Shown here one piece after another: positions 34,098 to 42,860 of a DNA stretch of 64,000 nt (position 1 is its first letter; the number at the start of each line of letters is the position of its first letter). The position numbers were made by a program, and so were the translations under genes. The stretch is taken from positions 186,001-250,000 of the forward strand of contig JACKBR010000002.1 of the NCBI GenBank assembly GCA_020634495.1, given 5' to 3'. The notes below the pieces were generated by a model, which was given only the letters and a program-made list of their open reading frames with translations, searched no databases and was not told the DNA's origin. Origin of the DNA: Ardenticatenaceae bacterium (GTDB taxonomy: Bacteria > Chloroflexota > Anaerolineae > Promineifilales > Promineifilaceae).

Positions 34098-34460
34098 TCA
34101 TCCTTCTACAACCACGGTGCCGGCAAAAGCGCCGCCAATCTGGTGCCGCTCTGCGTGCAGGCGTACACTGTCCCATTCGGCCTGGACGTTGACAATTTGC
34201 GGTGCGCCCATCAGGTGGCGCAGCCAGACCGCGAGATAGGCAACGAGCCGCTTCATGAGAATCTCTCCGTTGTGGGTGTAGCCAGCGGCGTACCCGGCCA
34301 CGATAAAGAGCGGCGTCAGCCAAAGCGGGGCGTTAAACAGCCCGACGCCAATGGCGGTGAGCACAATGACCAGCATAAACTGGGTCATTGTCACTTTGCG
34401 CAAAATAGTGGCCTGATTTTGCCGGACAAATTCGGAACGGAAGTGGGTGACGCTAAACAT
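34098..34460 (-). CDS. PrgI-like (VirB3-type) membrane protein
   Basis: 120 residues from ATG 34460 (AAGGAGAAGG upstream); an ATG at 34487 lacks a site. Two adjacent transmembrane helices (TMTQFMLVIVLTAIGVGLF and APLWLTPLFIVAGYAAGY) near the N-terminus followed by a soluble tail, as in PrgI/VirB3 proteins that sit directly before VirB4, as here. Confidence 0.72.
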   Translation of the reverse strand: MFSVTHFRSEFVRQNQATILRKVTMTQFMLVIVLTAIGVGLFNAPLWLTPLFIVAGYAAGYTHNGEILMKRLVAYLAVWLRHLMGAPQIVNVQAEWDSVRLHAERHQIGGAFAGTVVVEG

Positions 34461-34559
34461 GTGCGACCTTCTCCTTTTCGTGGGCATGAGTGCAGGTGAG
34501 CAAGGGCGCTGAGGAAATGATTCATCCTCCCCTGCGCCCCTGCCCTTTTGCGCCCTTGC

Positions 34560-34964
34560 CTAACCTAACCCGCAGAGGGTGTACATGCTTTCGATACTAA
34601 AGCCAGTCAAAATCTGGTTGCCAATGTCGGTGGAAAAGGCCAGCAAGATCAGTCCCAGGGCCACCGACCCGGCCACCGCGCCTATCTGCGCCCCTTGGGA
34701 AGGCAGAATTGCCGTCAGGTTCTTGCGCAGGCCCAGCATCGCCAATCCCAGCAGCACCGACGCGCCGCCCATGAGCTGGGTAGTAAACAAAGCCCGGTTA
34801 TAGGTGTCGCAGATAGCCGCTGGCGGCGCTTCACCGGGAGCACAGGCGGACAGAAGCGCCAATGTCATGCCCAAAGCCAACAAGCGGAACCAGCGACGCA
34901 CAAACGATTTGGTTTGAAACGAATTCTTAGATTTTTTGGTAGATTTAAGTTGCAGAAGCAACAT
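34560..34964 (-). CDS. Small lipoprotein with two transmembrane helices, VirB2/TrbC-like position
   Basis: 134 residues from ATG 34964 (AAGGAGAATAACCGA upstream). Lipobox-like LALLSACAPG at the N-terminus, then ALFTTQLMGGASVLLGLAML and a VAGSVALGLILLAFS helix. Size, two helices and location before PrgI and VirB4 suit a pilin-like VirB2/TrbC component, but sequence similarity is not evident. Confidence 0.5.
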   Translation of the reverse strand: MLLLQLKSTKKSKNSFQTKSFVRRWFRLLALGMTLALLSACAPGEAPPAAICDTYNRALFTTQLMGGASVLLGLAMLGLRKNLTAILPSQGAQIGAVAGSVALGLILLAFSTDIGNQILTGFSIESMYTLCGLG

Positions 34965-35073
34965 TCGGTTATTCTCCTTATAATTAGATAATCCAACGGT
35001 TGGCGGTTGCAGACCAGAAATCTCATGACCACCAGCATTGGTTGCTGACCTGTGGGCAAGCCAACCTCCCACG

Positions 35074-36705
35074 TTACCGCGCGGGAAAGCCAGCTATTTC
35101 CCACAGGCCAGCCCCAATTTGTAATCGCACAGATGCAGATTGAGGGAGAAACGACAGGGTTATCGCCATCGTTTCTCCGGGGTTAATAAGCAGGGGCAAG
35201 CCTGGATTCAGCTGCCCGGTTCCTACATAAGCATCACCTCCTTCAGATGTTCTTTCATTATCACTGATTTGAATAAAGTCAAGGTCAAGATAAACGGCTC
35301 CTGCCCTGCCGTTGGGGTGACCCGCATGGACACGGTTGTGGATAGAGACGGTGAGCACAGCCCGCTCTTGCGCCTCATCCCACTGCGCCCCTGTGATCTC
35401 TACCGCTAGCTGCTCAGTTAAATCTGGGATTTCGCCCAACTGCACACCGACGAGTTGCCCATCAGGCAGCAGGCGGAACTCAGCCAACAGATCGCGTTTG
35501 GCTGTGGCCAGGGGTAAGAAAAATTCTGCCTGCCACTCACCTGTATCGGTCAGGCCGAGGGGAACGGCCGTTGTTTGCTCACCACCAGCGTTTAGCGACA
35601 GCAAAATTGAATGGCTGCTGCTTAGACCCTCAATAACGCCGCTAACTACTATACGAAACAAGCGGTCGCCCGTATGGTCAAACTGAACCGCTGTTATTTG
35701 CAGCTGGCCAGCGGTGCCAAAAGCGGCGCTGTCGCCGACAGCATATACTGACTGCTCCTGCCCTTCTTCGGCAGCTACGTCGTAATGGGCAAAGACGTAG
35801 GCAACATCCCCTTCAGCCACCGCCGGTAGAGCAAAGAGGGTAAGCCCCAATCGATTTTGGGAAAGCAGCCGCCCTGCATCGTAATTCGCCCCCTGCCCTG
35901 TTTCCGCAACAATAAAGCTTAAAGAAGCGCCCGTATCCGTACTGAGGGTGATGCGATCGCCCGGTTCCAGATTGCGCACCAGGCTGTCGGGCAGGCCAAG
36001 AGCGTAGTTGAGCACGGTGCCAAACAGCCAGACGGCGACCGGGTTATCGGACAGCATGGCGGCCTCGTTGTAGCGCATCTCCCCTTTGGGGGTCGGTTTG
36101 CTGGGATCAATCGCCAAGGCGATGGTCTCTTCGGTACGGCCGTACCGGATTTCAATCGCGCTGGGTCGGCCAATGGTGAGAGCGCCACCTAAATTACCAA
36201 TCGTTTGCAGGGAATCATCCACGCCCGTAATTTCCGGCAGCGGAGGCGTAGGCGTGGCGCGGCCACCGTCCGCGACGGACGCCACGGGTGTCCCGGTGAC
36301 CGAAAGCTCATCCCCGGCCGCCCGCTGCGCCCGACCGCGCAAGGCAACGATGAAGAGCAGCACCGCCAACCCGGCAAAAACACCGAGTTTAATCAGGGTG
36401 CGCCGCCGTTCGGTCGTTCTGTCCGGTTCGCCCAGGCTGCTCTGAACCAGCTGGGGCAGCGCCTGCTCGTACATCATCTCGGGGCTAAGGGCAACCATGC
36501 CGGGACGGCCGTCGGGCCGGATAAAGCTGCCCTGCTTAAAATCGTCACGGCGGCGACGGAGATAGGCCAAAATGTCGGTATCAGTCCGATTTTGTTCCGT
36601 CTCTGCCAATTCTTGTCCAATGGCCCGGCGAAAAGCATCCTGGTATTCAGGTGGAATTTCGGACAGTTCTTGTTGAATGTCGAGCTTGATATCTGTATCA
36701 ATCAT
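35074..36705 (-). CDS. Single-pass membrane protein of the conjugation block, unknown
   Basis: 543 residues; GAGGAGTGATCC before ATG. Cytoplasmic N-terminus of about 105 residues (RRAIGQELAETEQNRTDTD), one transmembrane helix (KLGVFAGLAVLLFIVALRG, about 107-125), then a long outside beta-rich part of about 400 residues with ITGAQWDEAQERAVLTVSIH and similar strands. This topology resembles TcpC/VirB8-like or conjugal exterior proteins but I do not recognise the family. Its start overlaps the spacing to the next gene by only a few bases, so it is co-translated. Confidence 0.6.
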   Translation of the reverse strand: MIDTDIKLDIQQELSEIPPEYQDAFRRAIGQELAETEQNRTDTDILAYLRRRRDDFKQGSFIRPDGRPGMVALSPEMMYEQALPQLVQSSLGEPDRTTERRRTLIKLGVFAGLAVLLFIVALRGRAQRAAGDELSVTGTPVASVADGGRATPTPPLPEITGVDDSLQTIGNLGGALTIGRPSAIEIRYGRTEETIALAIDPSKPTPKGEMRYNEAAMLSDNPVAVWLFGTVLNYALGLPDSLVRNLEPGDRITLSTDTGASLSFIVAETGQGANYDAGRLLSQNRLGLTLFALPAVAEGDVAYVFAHYDVAAEEGQEQSVYAVGDSAAFGTAGQLQITAVQFDHTGDRLFRIVVSGVIEGLSSSHSILLSLNAGGEQTTAVPLGLTDTGEWQAEFFLPLATAKRDLLAEFRLLPDGQLVGVQLGEIPDLTEQLAVEITGAQWDEAQERAVLTVSIHNRVHAGHPNGRAGAVYLDLDFIQISDNERTSEGGDAYVGTGQLNPGLPLLINPGETMAITLSFLPQSASVRLQIGAGLWEIAGFPAR

Positions 36706-36708
36706 GGA

Positions 36709-38124
36709 TCACTCCTCGCCAGCAATTTGGTTCTGCACTGGCAGAAACACAGGCAAACGAACGGCTGGAAGCCCCAGCACAATGTCGTTATTGTTTTCCC
36801 CGGCGCGCACCCGGGCCGACCAGCCTGGCACAAAGGGAACAATGACGCGGGCAATCGTTTCCCCCGCCAGGTTGAAGATTGCTTCACCCTGGGCGTTGGT
36901 AAATATTCGAGCCAGGCTTTGCCCCTGGCTGTCTACGGCCAGCACACTCACGTTGGCAATGCCTTCGCCCGGTCCCGGCTGCCGGTCGTTGTTGGCATCG
37001 TAATAGACTAGCAAGCGGATATAGGTGGTAGAAACTGGTGTTTGGGGCTGTACCTGCCCCAAGGACCGCACCGTCAAAGAGATCGTCCCGGTGGTTGAAA
37101 TGCCGATGGTGGGCGTTACTATCTTGGTCGGTACGGGCGGAGCGCTGGCCAGGGCAGATGCCAGCGGTGGCTGTGATGCTGCTGGCTGAGGCACTACCGC
37201 TTGGCAGCCCAATTCATACTGGCCAAAGCTACCACCGCGTGCTTCGATACGGAGAACGGCCGTTTGTTCTGCATCAGCCGTCCAGGCAAAGCTGGAATCC
37301 ACTCGCCCCACCCCGCGGTCATCGTTTATGCCGATGTCCAGCACCGTCAGCAGCGTATCCACCTGGTCGGTCACCGTTTCACAGACGTAGCGGCTGCCAG
37401 CTTTGGCAATAAAGGTGAAGTAATCGACGTCACCCGCGCCTACGGTATAGGTATCGCGCATGCCAGGTGTGATGGGTTGAGCTGTTTCTGGGCTATTGTT
37501 AGGCTCAGCCAGATCAGGCTGAATGATTGGCGTTGGTGATGGTGTCGGCGTCAGGGTTGGGACGGCCGTCGGTGTCGCTGTTGGTTCAGCCAGCTTTACC
37601 GACAGATCGTAAATGCCGTCATACACCGTTGCTTTGCTCACCAGGGCCACATACCAGCCGTCGGCCGGAGCGGAAAACGTCACCAGCGAGCCAACATCGG
37701 TCGGGGAACGATCATCATTCTCTACCAGAAACTGTCCCTGCCAGTAGAGCGCCAGGTGCGTGTCCAACGCGTCATAGACGATGGTGCCTATCTGCACCGT
37801 CTGCCCTGTTTTGAGATACCCGGTAAAGGCGTCCACGTCCTCACCAACCAGGGTCAGGTCTGTTTCGGTTTGCCAACCAATTGCCGTCGCGGTTTGTGGC
37901 TCGTTGTTTGGCTCAAACCGGTCTGGCAGCAGCGACCCCTCATTGGTGGGGACGACTGTTGGTCCGCTAACGAGTGTTGACGACCCCACAGGGGTTACGG
38001 TGATGACCATCGGCGTAGGATTCTGCCCCCCATCTTGCGCCAATGTGGTGCTCGTTACGACCAAAGCAACCATAAGCAGGGCAAAGCTGAACATGAGCGG
38101 CTGGCGTGTCTGTCTTTTATGCAT
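36709..38124 (-). CDS. Secreted protein with two PPC-type domains and an SdrD-B-like domain
   Basis: 471 residues; AGGAGACTTAT before ATG. N-terminal signal peptide (FSFALLMVALVVTSTTLAQ). Two bacterial pre-peptidase C-terminal (PPC) domains, DRFEPNNEPQTATAIG and AEPNNSPETAQPI each starting one, are separated by a Thr/Pro-rich linker. A collagen-adhesin-like SdrD-B domain follows (YYDANNDRQPGPGEGIANV). It probably acts on the cell surface or as an adhesin in mating-pair contact; the gene lies inside the conjugation block between TrbL and the unknown membrane protein. Confidence 0.75.
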   Translation of the reverse strand: MHKRQTRQPLMFSFALLMVALVVTSTTLAQDGGQNPTPMVITVTPVGSSTLVSGPTVVPTNEGSLLPDRFEPNNEPQTATAIGWQTETDLTLVGEDVDAFTGYLKTGQTVQIGTIVYDALDTHLALYWQGQFLVENDDRSPTDVGSLVTFSAPADGWYVALVSKATVYDGIYDLSVKLAEPTATPTAVPTLTPTPSPTPIIQPDLAEPNNSPETAQPITPGMRDTYTVGAGDVDYFTFIAKAGSRYVCETVTDQVDTLLTVLDIGINDDRGVGRVDSSFAWTADAEQTAVLRIEARGGSFGQYELGCQAVVPQPAASQPPLASALASAPPVPTKIVTPTIGISTTGTISLTVRSLGQVQPQTPVSTTYIRLLVYYDANNDRQPGPGEGIANVSVLAVDSQGQSLARIFTNAQGEAIFNLAGETIARVIVPFVPGWSARVRAGENNNDIVLGLPAVRLPVFLPVQNQIAGEE

Positions 38125-38133
38125 ATAAGTCTC

Positions 38134-41064
38134 CTATTCTTCCTCAGATTGTTGTGGGGAAACGGCCGTTTCCCCTATAACTGAAGGTGGGACGGCCGTT
38201 GATTGCGGCACAATCATCGCGCCCGGCAAAGCGGCTATATCGCTGACAAAATTGCGCACCATCTCCGGCTGATAGCCACGATCGAAAAGCTCTGTCTGCA
38301 CGACATCGCGCAGGCCGTCCTGTATCATGTCTGCCAGGCGGGTCAGGTCTGCCGGGGAAAGGTTCATAGCCTGTGCCCCAGCCAGCACGCCGCGCACGTT
38401 GCCGGTTTGTCCGCCAAAGCCAGCGGGGATGACCGTCGGCCCCATGCCTAAAGCGTGAAGGACTGGCTGCTCATCGGCTGCGCCCGCCGCCGCTTCCCGG
38501 CCAATGACGCTGACCAGTTCGGCGCGGGAGACGCGGCGCTGCGGCAGCAGCACCATGTCAGCAACGGCCGAAAGTTGCGCATCAGTGAGGGGGGTGGCGC
38601 TCTCCTGAGCCGCCGTTGTTTCTCGAATCGCAGCCGCCGCTTCACCACGCTGGAAAGCAGCCAGCACGTCGGCGTCAGCCATCCCCTGCGTGCGATATTG
38701 ACTAACAAGATGGGTCGTTGCTGCGACCGCTTCCTGCACGGCCGCAGCCGAATGCTGCTCGACGGCGGTTTGAATCAACCGGGCATTGGTTTCGCCGGTA
38801 TAAACGGTTAATGTTTTCTGAGCCGCCTGCCCTGCCCGCGACTGCGGCTCGGCCAACTGCGCCAATGTATTGTGGATCACCTGTGCCCGCGACGGCTGAT
38901 ATGGTTCCAGGCGAATTGTCCCGGTAGGATTGCTGTTTTCTACAGAGCTACTGGCATAATCCTCACCCTTGGGCGTACTTGAATGGGTCTTCTCTTTGAC
39001 AAGCGGGATGACCTGAACGGCCGTTTCCGGAGATGGTTTATCATCCTCTCGCAACCATTCTGGAATTGCCCGATGAGCCGCTAGATTAGCTGGATGATTT
39101 ACCTGCTCACTGGTGAGACGGCCGTTTCCCGCCTGCTGCGAAAGGGCTGCGGTCAGGCTGGCCAGCGCCTGTTCCAGGCTGGCAAATCGGTTGGTCCAAG
39201 CCTGGTTGGGCACCTCTTGCGCCGCGCGCGGGAACTGCCGACTGCCTGGCCTTGAGTTGGGCGAAACGGCCGTTTGGCGTTGGGGCTGCTGCGCCTGCCG
39301 CGCCTCATTGATGCGATCGCTGGCCTGCCCTCTTGTTAACGCGGCTTCTGGCTCGACACCCATCTGTCGCAAATAAGTAAGCTGGCGCTCGGTGGCTGGT
39401 TCTTGACGCCAGGCTTCGCCCCCCTCATTTTCAGCGGGTGATTGATGGGCCTGTGTGCGTGCGGAATGGCCGCTGGGTGGTGCGTCAGTCTCGGTGGTTC
39501 CTTCAGACTCACTTTGCAGGTCTACTGGCTCCCCATCTCCGTCAAAGGTGGCATCCCGGTACTCTGGGCGGCGACCGCCAATCTGGTCAAAGGCCGTCCG
39601 CAGCGACTCGGAAAAGCGCATGGCCACCCATGGGCTGGAGCCAAAGCCAGAAAGGGAAGAGCCTGCCCGCAGATAATCCAGCATGTCGGGGTCATGCGGC
39701 TGTACCTCCCCGTCGCGGAAGTTGCGCGTTAGCGTCCGGGCTTCATGGGCCACTTCAATCGCGCTGCGGGCCGTCTCAGATTTGCCCAGGGCGTAACCGG
39801 CAATTGTTTTGAGCTGTCGGGCGCGCCCATCCGCTTTGTCGGGGTCGGTGCCCAGATAGGCCCCGTCGTTACGGGCATCCGCTTGCAGGGCCGCAGCCGT
39901 GGCCAGAACGGCACCTCCGGCGGCTAGGCTGGCCCCACCCGTGAGCGCCGCCCCCGCCAGCCGGGCCGTGCTGGTCACCGTCTGGCGACCCATGCGAGCC
40001 ACTTCCATCCCGCCCACGCCGCCGGTGATAACGCTGCCGCCAAAGAGATCGAAGGCAGCAGCCGCCAGTTTCAGGGCGCTTTTGATGCGCCAGAGCAGGA
40101 CGATGAGCACAATGAGGCTGGCTCCGATGTAAAGGCCAATTCCCTGCTGGGCAGCTGTAGCCAGCAGGCCAATCATGATGGCCACGATGATAACGCTCAT
40201 CAGGGTTTCGATGAGCAGGTTAATAAACTGTCGCAGATACGCGCCCAGAAACGCCTGGGTGTAGATAAAGAAAGCAAACAGCATGGCAAAAGGCACGCCG
40301 GTATAAAGAAAGACGGCAACGCCGGTCAGCGCCAGGCGCAGGAAATGTTCGGCGATGGCCGTGGGCACAGCGACCAAAGCAAAGAACAGTCGTTCAATGC
40401 CGTCGCTGGCCAGCGCTTTGGCCAGCTCCTGGTCGGCCTCATCGCTGAGATTGATGCCCGATGGGTCGCCAAAGGGGAAGTAGGCGGCTTCAAAATCCAC
40501 CGGGAATTCACTGCTGTCCAGCTCGTCGATGTTGGCCACCAGCATAAAGGCGGAAACCAGGTCGAAGCTGCCCACCACCCCATCGCTGTTCACGTCAGGA
40601 ATCGCGCCGGGCAGGCCCACGTCGGTGCCGTTCATGCTGGTGTCAAAAATGTCTCCGGCCGCCCCGTCAATGAGGGCGGTGTCGATGCCCGCGTTGAGAG
40701 ATTGGCGCAGCTCCTCCATCATGTCGATGACCACGATGGGCGAAGAAAAGAAAAAGAAGGCAATCAGGCCGTAGCTGAACAGCTTGCTCGGATCCACCCA
40801 GCGGCTGGTGGGCACGACGTTGTTCAGGACGTACCAGAAGCCCAGGGCGGTCAGGGCCAGGATGAACATGCCGCCCAGCGGGGCAGACAGGGCGTTGACC
40901 AGCAGCTGCACAAAGTAGCCGACGTTGTCCGTCACCCAGCTGTTGATGCTCTCGGCAATGACGGCAATGGAAATCGTAGCCCGATTGATGGCCCACAAAA
41001 TCTGGGCCAGGGTGTATTGCAGGAAGTAGATCGCTTCTGCGAGGTAGCTGCCGGGATCAAGCAT
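38134..41064 (-). CDS. TrbL/VirB6-like polytopic membrane protein
   Basis: 976 residues from ATG 41064 (GGTGGAGGAACCAG upstream), overlapping the preceding gene's stop by 8 bp; an upstream in-frame ATG at 41325 would lie entirely within the neighbour. The N-terminal 380 residues carry about 6-7 transmembrane helices (VQLLVNALSAPLGGMFILAL, GLIAFFFFSSPIVVIDM, VGVFLYTG-type helix, ALTGVAVFLYTGVPFAML, LIVLIVLLWRI). The rest is Ala/Gln-rich, hydrophilic and probably cytoplasmic, as in Gram-positive TrbL homologues. A short loop DVNSDGVVGSFDL resembles a dockerin/EF-hand calcium loop, which is odd for this family. VirB6/TrbL forms the inner channel of the secretion apparatus. Confidence 0.72.
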   Translation of the reverse strand: MLDPGSYLAEAIYFLQYTLAQILWAINRATISIAVIAESINSWVTDNVGYFVQLLVNALSAPLGGMFILALTALGFWYVLNNVVPTSRWVDPSKLFSYGLIAFFFFSSPIVVIDMMEELRQSLNAGIDTALIDGAAGDIFDTSMNGTDVGLPGAIPDVNSDGVVGSFDLVSAFMLVANIDELDSSEFPVDFEAAYFPFGDPSGINLSDEADQELAKALASDGIERLFFALVAVPTAIAEHFLRLALTGVAVFLYTGVPFAMLFAFFIYTQAFLGAYLRQFINLLIETLMSVIIVAIMIGLLATAAQQGIGLYIGASLIVLIVLLWRIKSALKLAAAAFDLFGGSVITGGVGGMEVARMGRQTVTSTARLAGAALTGGASLAAGGAVLATAAALQADARNDGAYLGTDPDKADGRARQLKTIAGYALGKSETARSAIEVAHEARTLTRNFRDGEVQPHDPDMLDYLRAGSSLSGFGSSPWVAMRFSESLRTAFDQIGGRRPEYRDATFDGDGEPVDLQSESEGTTETDAPPSGHSARTQAHQSPAENEGGEAWRQEPATERQLTYLRQMGVEPEAALTRGQASDRINEARQAQQPQRQTAVSPNSRPGSRQFPRAAQEVPNQAWTNRFASLEQALASLTAALSQQAGNGRLTSEQVNHPANLAAHRAIPEWLREDDKPSPETAVQVIPLVKEKTHSSTPKGEDYASSSVENSNPTGTIRLEPYQPSRAQVIHNTLAQLAEPQSRAGQAAQKTLTVYTGETNARLIQTAVEQHSAAAVQEAVAATTHLVSQYRTQGMADADVLAAFQRGEAAAAIRETTAAQESATPLTDAQLSAVADMVLLPQRRVSRAELVSVIGREAAAGAADEQPVLHALGMGPTVIPAGFGGQTGNVRGVLAGAQAMNLSPADLTRLADMIQDGLRDVVQTELFDRGYQPEMVRNFVSDIAALPGAMIVPQSTAVPPSVIGETAVSPQQSEEE

Positions 41065-41791
41065 CTGGTTCCTCCACCTGGTGGGCCACGGGTTGTGACG
41101 TGGACTTTTCAGCGAGACGCGCAGCAGCCTGGCGTTGACGAGACCAGACATGCAGGCTGCCGCCAAGTGCCAGCCCACCGCCGATAAAGAGGAGGAGACG
41201 CCAGCCGCTGCCAGAGTTTGAGCCAACGGCCGTTTCCGGCGTGCTGGCTGCATCTGGTGTTGGCGTAGGGCCAACCGACTCTGTGACAATCGCCAGAGGA
41301 ACCTCGGTAGGTGCAACCCCACCATGCAGCACTTCGCCTACTGGGATGATGGGGGACGGTACGGCCGCTTCCGGGGCGGCATCGAAATAGACACGGCCGT
41401 CGCTGTGAAAGGTGAAGTGGTAGGTGATGTTCGCCTCTCCAACCGTCAGGCCAAAACCGCGCAGGCCACCTTCGGCCAGGGCGAGTTCCGAGATGGTGTC
41501 TAGCGGCCGGTCAAACAACAGTTGGTACAGACCCCGCCCCACTGGCCAGGTACAGCGGCCGCTGGTATCCGTCAGGCAGGCGGGAGAAATGGTTTCTTCG
41601 TCCGGCAGCCGCTCCAGGCTGACGGGCTCATTGGTAACGGCCGTTCCGTCACTGTGACGCAGCTGCACCGTGAGCGAGATGGGTGCAGCCGCTTGGGCAG
41701 GCACGACCAGCAGAATTGCCCCCAAAAGGCAGCTGCCGACCAGCCAGACCCAGAACCATTTACGCCAGGAAAGTTTGAATCGAGTCGTCAT
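41057..41791 (-). CDS. Exported single-pass protein, unknown
   Basis: 244 residues. Signal peptide (WVWLVGSCLLGAILLVVPAQA), an outside beta-rich domain (ISLTVQLRHSDGTAVTNEPV, resembling a carboxypeptidase-regulatory-like fold), a Thr/Pro linker, and a C-terminal transmembrane helix (WRLLLFIGGGLALGGSL) with a short basic tail. Overlaps TrbL start by 8 bp. Probably a surface-exposed component of the conjugation apparatus. Confidence 0.6.
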   Translation of the reverse strand: MTTRFKLSWRKWFWVWLVGSCLLGAILLVVPAQAAAPISLTVQLRHSDGTAVTNEPVSLERLPDEETISPACLTDTSGRCTWPVGRGLYQLLFDRPLDTISELALAEGGLRGFGLTVGEANITYHFTFHSDGRVYFDAAPEAAVPSPIIPVGEVLHGGVAPTEVPLAIVTESVGPTPTPDAASTPETAVGSNSGSGWRLLLFIGGGLALGGSLHVWSRQRQAAARLAEKSTSQPVAHQVEEPDA

Positions 41792-41929
41792 TTAATACAG
41801 CTCCTTATCCTTCCAGAAAGGTTGGCCGTTCCGGCTGCGGGTCACCTGGCGTACATGGTTTGTACGCCGTGGCCAAAAGAGGATGCCCACGATGAGCAAT
41901 AGACAAATGACAATGAGCGCTTCTAACAT
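41792..41929 (-). CDS. 45-residue single-helix membrane peptide
   Basis: Starts MLEALIVICLLLIVGILFWP with AAGGAGAGCAC upstream; a basic tail (RRTNHVRQVTRSRNGQPFW) follows. Packed directly before the exported protein gene. No family recognised; a small holin-like or assembly peptide is possible. Confidence 0.5.
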   Translation of the reverse strand: MLEALIVICLLLIVGILFWPRRTNHVRQVTRSRNGQPFWKDKELY

Positions 41930-42012
41930 GTGCTCTCCTTCATAAATAGGACGCGAAGTAAATCTGTCTGCAATCTGCGTTAATCTGCGAAATCTGTTGA
42001 TTTTCCCTGAGC

Positions 42013-42852
42013 TCATGTCGTCTCCTCAGGCAATGCCTGGTGCCAGGCAATGAGTTCCGGCAGGCCGCCGCCCGTCTCGTCGCTGAACGAATACCAGCCG
42101 CGACCGTTGGCCGTGATTAAAAGTCCGCCATACCCCAGGATGCGAATATCGCCATTTCGCTCCACTTGCTCCTGACCGTGCAAAAAGTGGCGGGCATAAA
42201 GCAGGCAGTTGGCTGCCAGAGGCAGATAATGAACAAGGTGTTTGGGTGACGTGAGCGGCTTTCGCTGCGTCTTCGGTCGCTGATCAAAGCTGCACGAAAA
42301 GGCCACCAGCTGCGCATATTGCTCGGCGCTTAGATAGGGAATATCGGCGTACGTTGCCTGACTGCGAAAGCGATACCGGTGCCCGGAGGGATGGCGGCTG
42401 CCCGCCGTAACCACCTGCCGCCCCTGGCCCAACGTTTCAATAAACTTGAACAGCCGTTTGCGGCCGTTTGCCGAGGTCTTTCCATACTTGCCTGCCAGGG
42501 TATAGCCAGGATACGCTTCGTCGGTGTAAAAGTAGACATGGTAGCCCCGCCCGCTGGTGACAACCGTCATCGGCTCGGGAATCAGGCGGGTGGCCCACCG
42601 CAGCCAATCGGGGAAGATGCGATTGGCTTCTTCATCGAAATCGAAGACCAACAAGGCCCACTTATCCTGCTGCCAGCCGCAGCGAATGCCAACATTGTGG
42701 CCGCTGGGCCAGCGGGCCACGTCTGCGGCGGTGTAAACGGCCGTTTGCCACCCTTTCAGTAACGGCCGTTTCAAATCATTTCCCTCGCGGCCCAGCAGGA
42801 CGGGGTGCAGGCCCAGTTCAAGGAGTCTCAATGCTTTTTTGTTAGCCATCAT
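42013..42852 (-). CDS. Prim-Pol (bifunctional DNA primase/polymerase)-like protein
   Basis: 279 residues from ATG 42852, with AAAGGAGG just upstream. The N-terminal domain has the archaeo-eukaryotic primase-polymerase motifs: LLVFDFDEEANRIFP (acidic DxD), SGRGYHVYFYTD (the sGrG-H-Y motif) and AGSRHPSGHRYRFRS. These enzymes prime and copy DNA in plasmids and phages. Here no helicase domain is fused. Position within the conjugation block suggests it serves element replication, consistent with the initiator-like gene at 26.5 kb. Confidence 0.8.
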   Translation of the reverse strand: MMANKKALRLLELGLHPVLLGREGNDLKRPLLKGWQTAVYTAADVARWPSGHNVGIRCGWQQDKWALLVFDFDEEANRIFPDWLRWATRLIPEPMTVVTSGRGYHVYFYTDEAYPGYTLAGKYGKTSANGRKRLFKFIETLGQGRQVVTAGSRHPSGHRYRFRSQATYADIPYLSAEQYAQLVAFSCSFDQRPKTQRKPLTSPKHLVHYLPLAANCLLYARHFLHGQEQVERNGDIRILGYGGLLITANGRGWYSFSDETGGGLPELIAWHQALPEETT

Positions 42853-42860
42853 GCCTCCTT

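Noticed and set aside
38134..41325. Longer TrbL start at 41325
   Set aside because: The extra 87 residues fall inside the neighbouring gene in another frame; the start at 41064 has a strong ribosome site.
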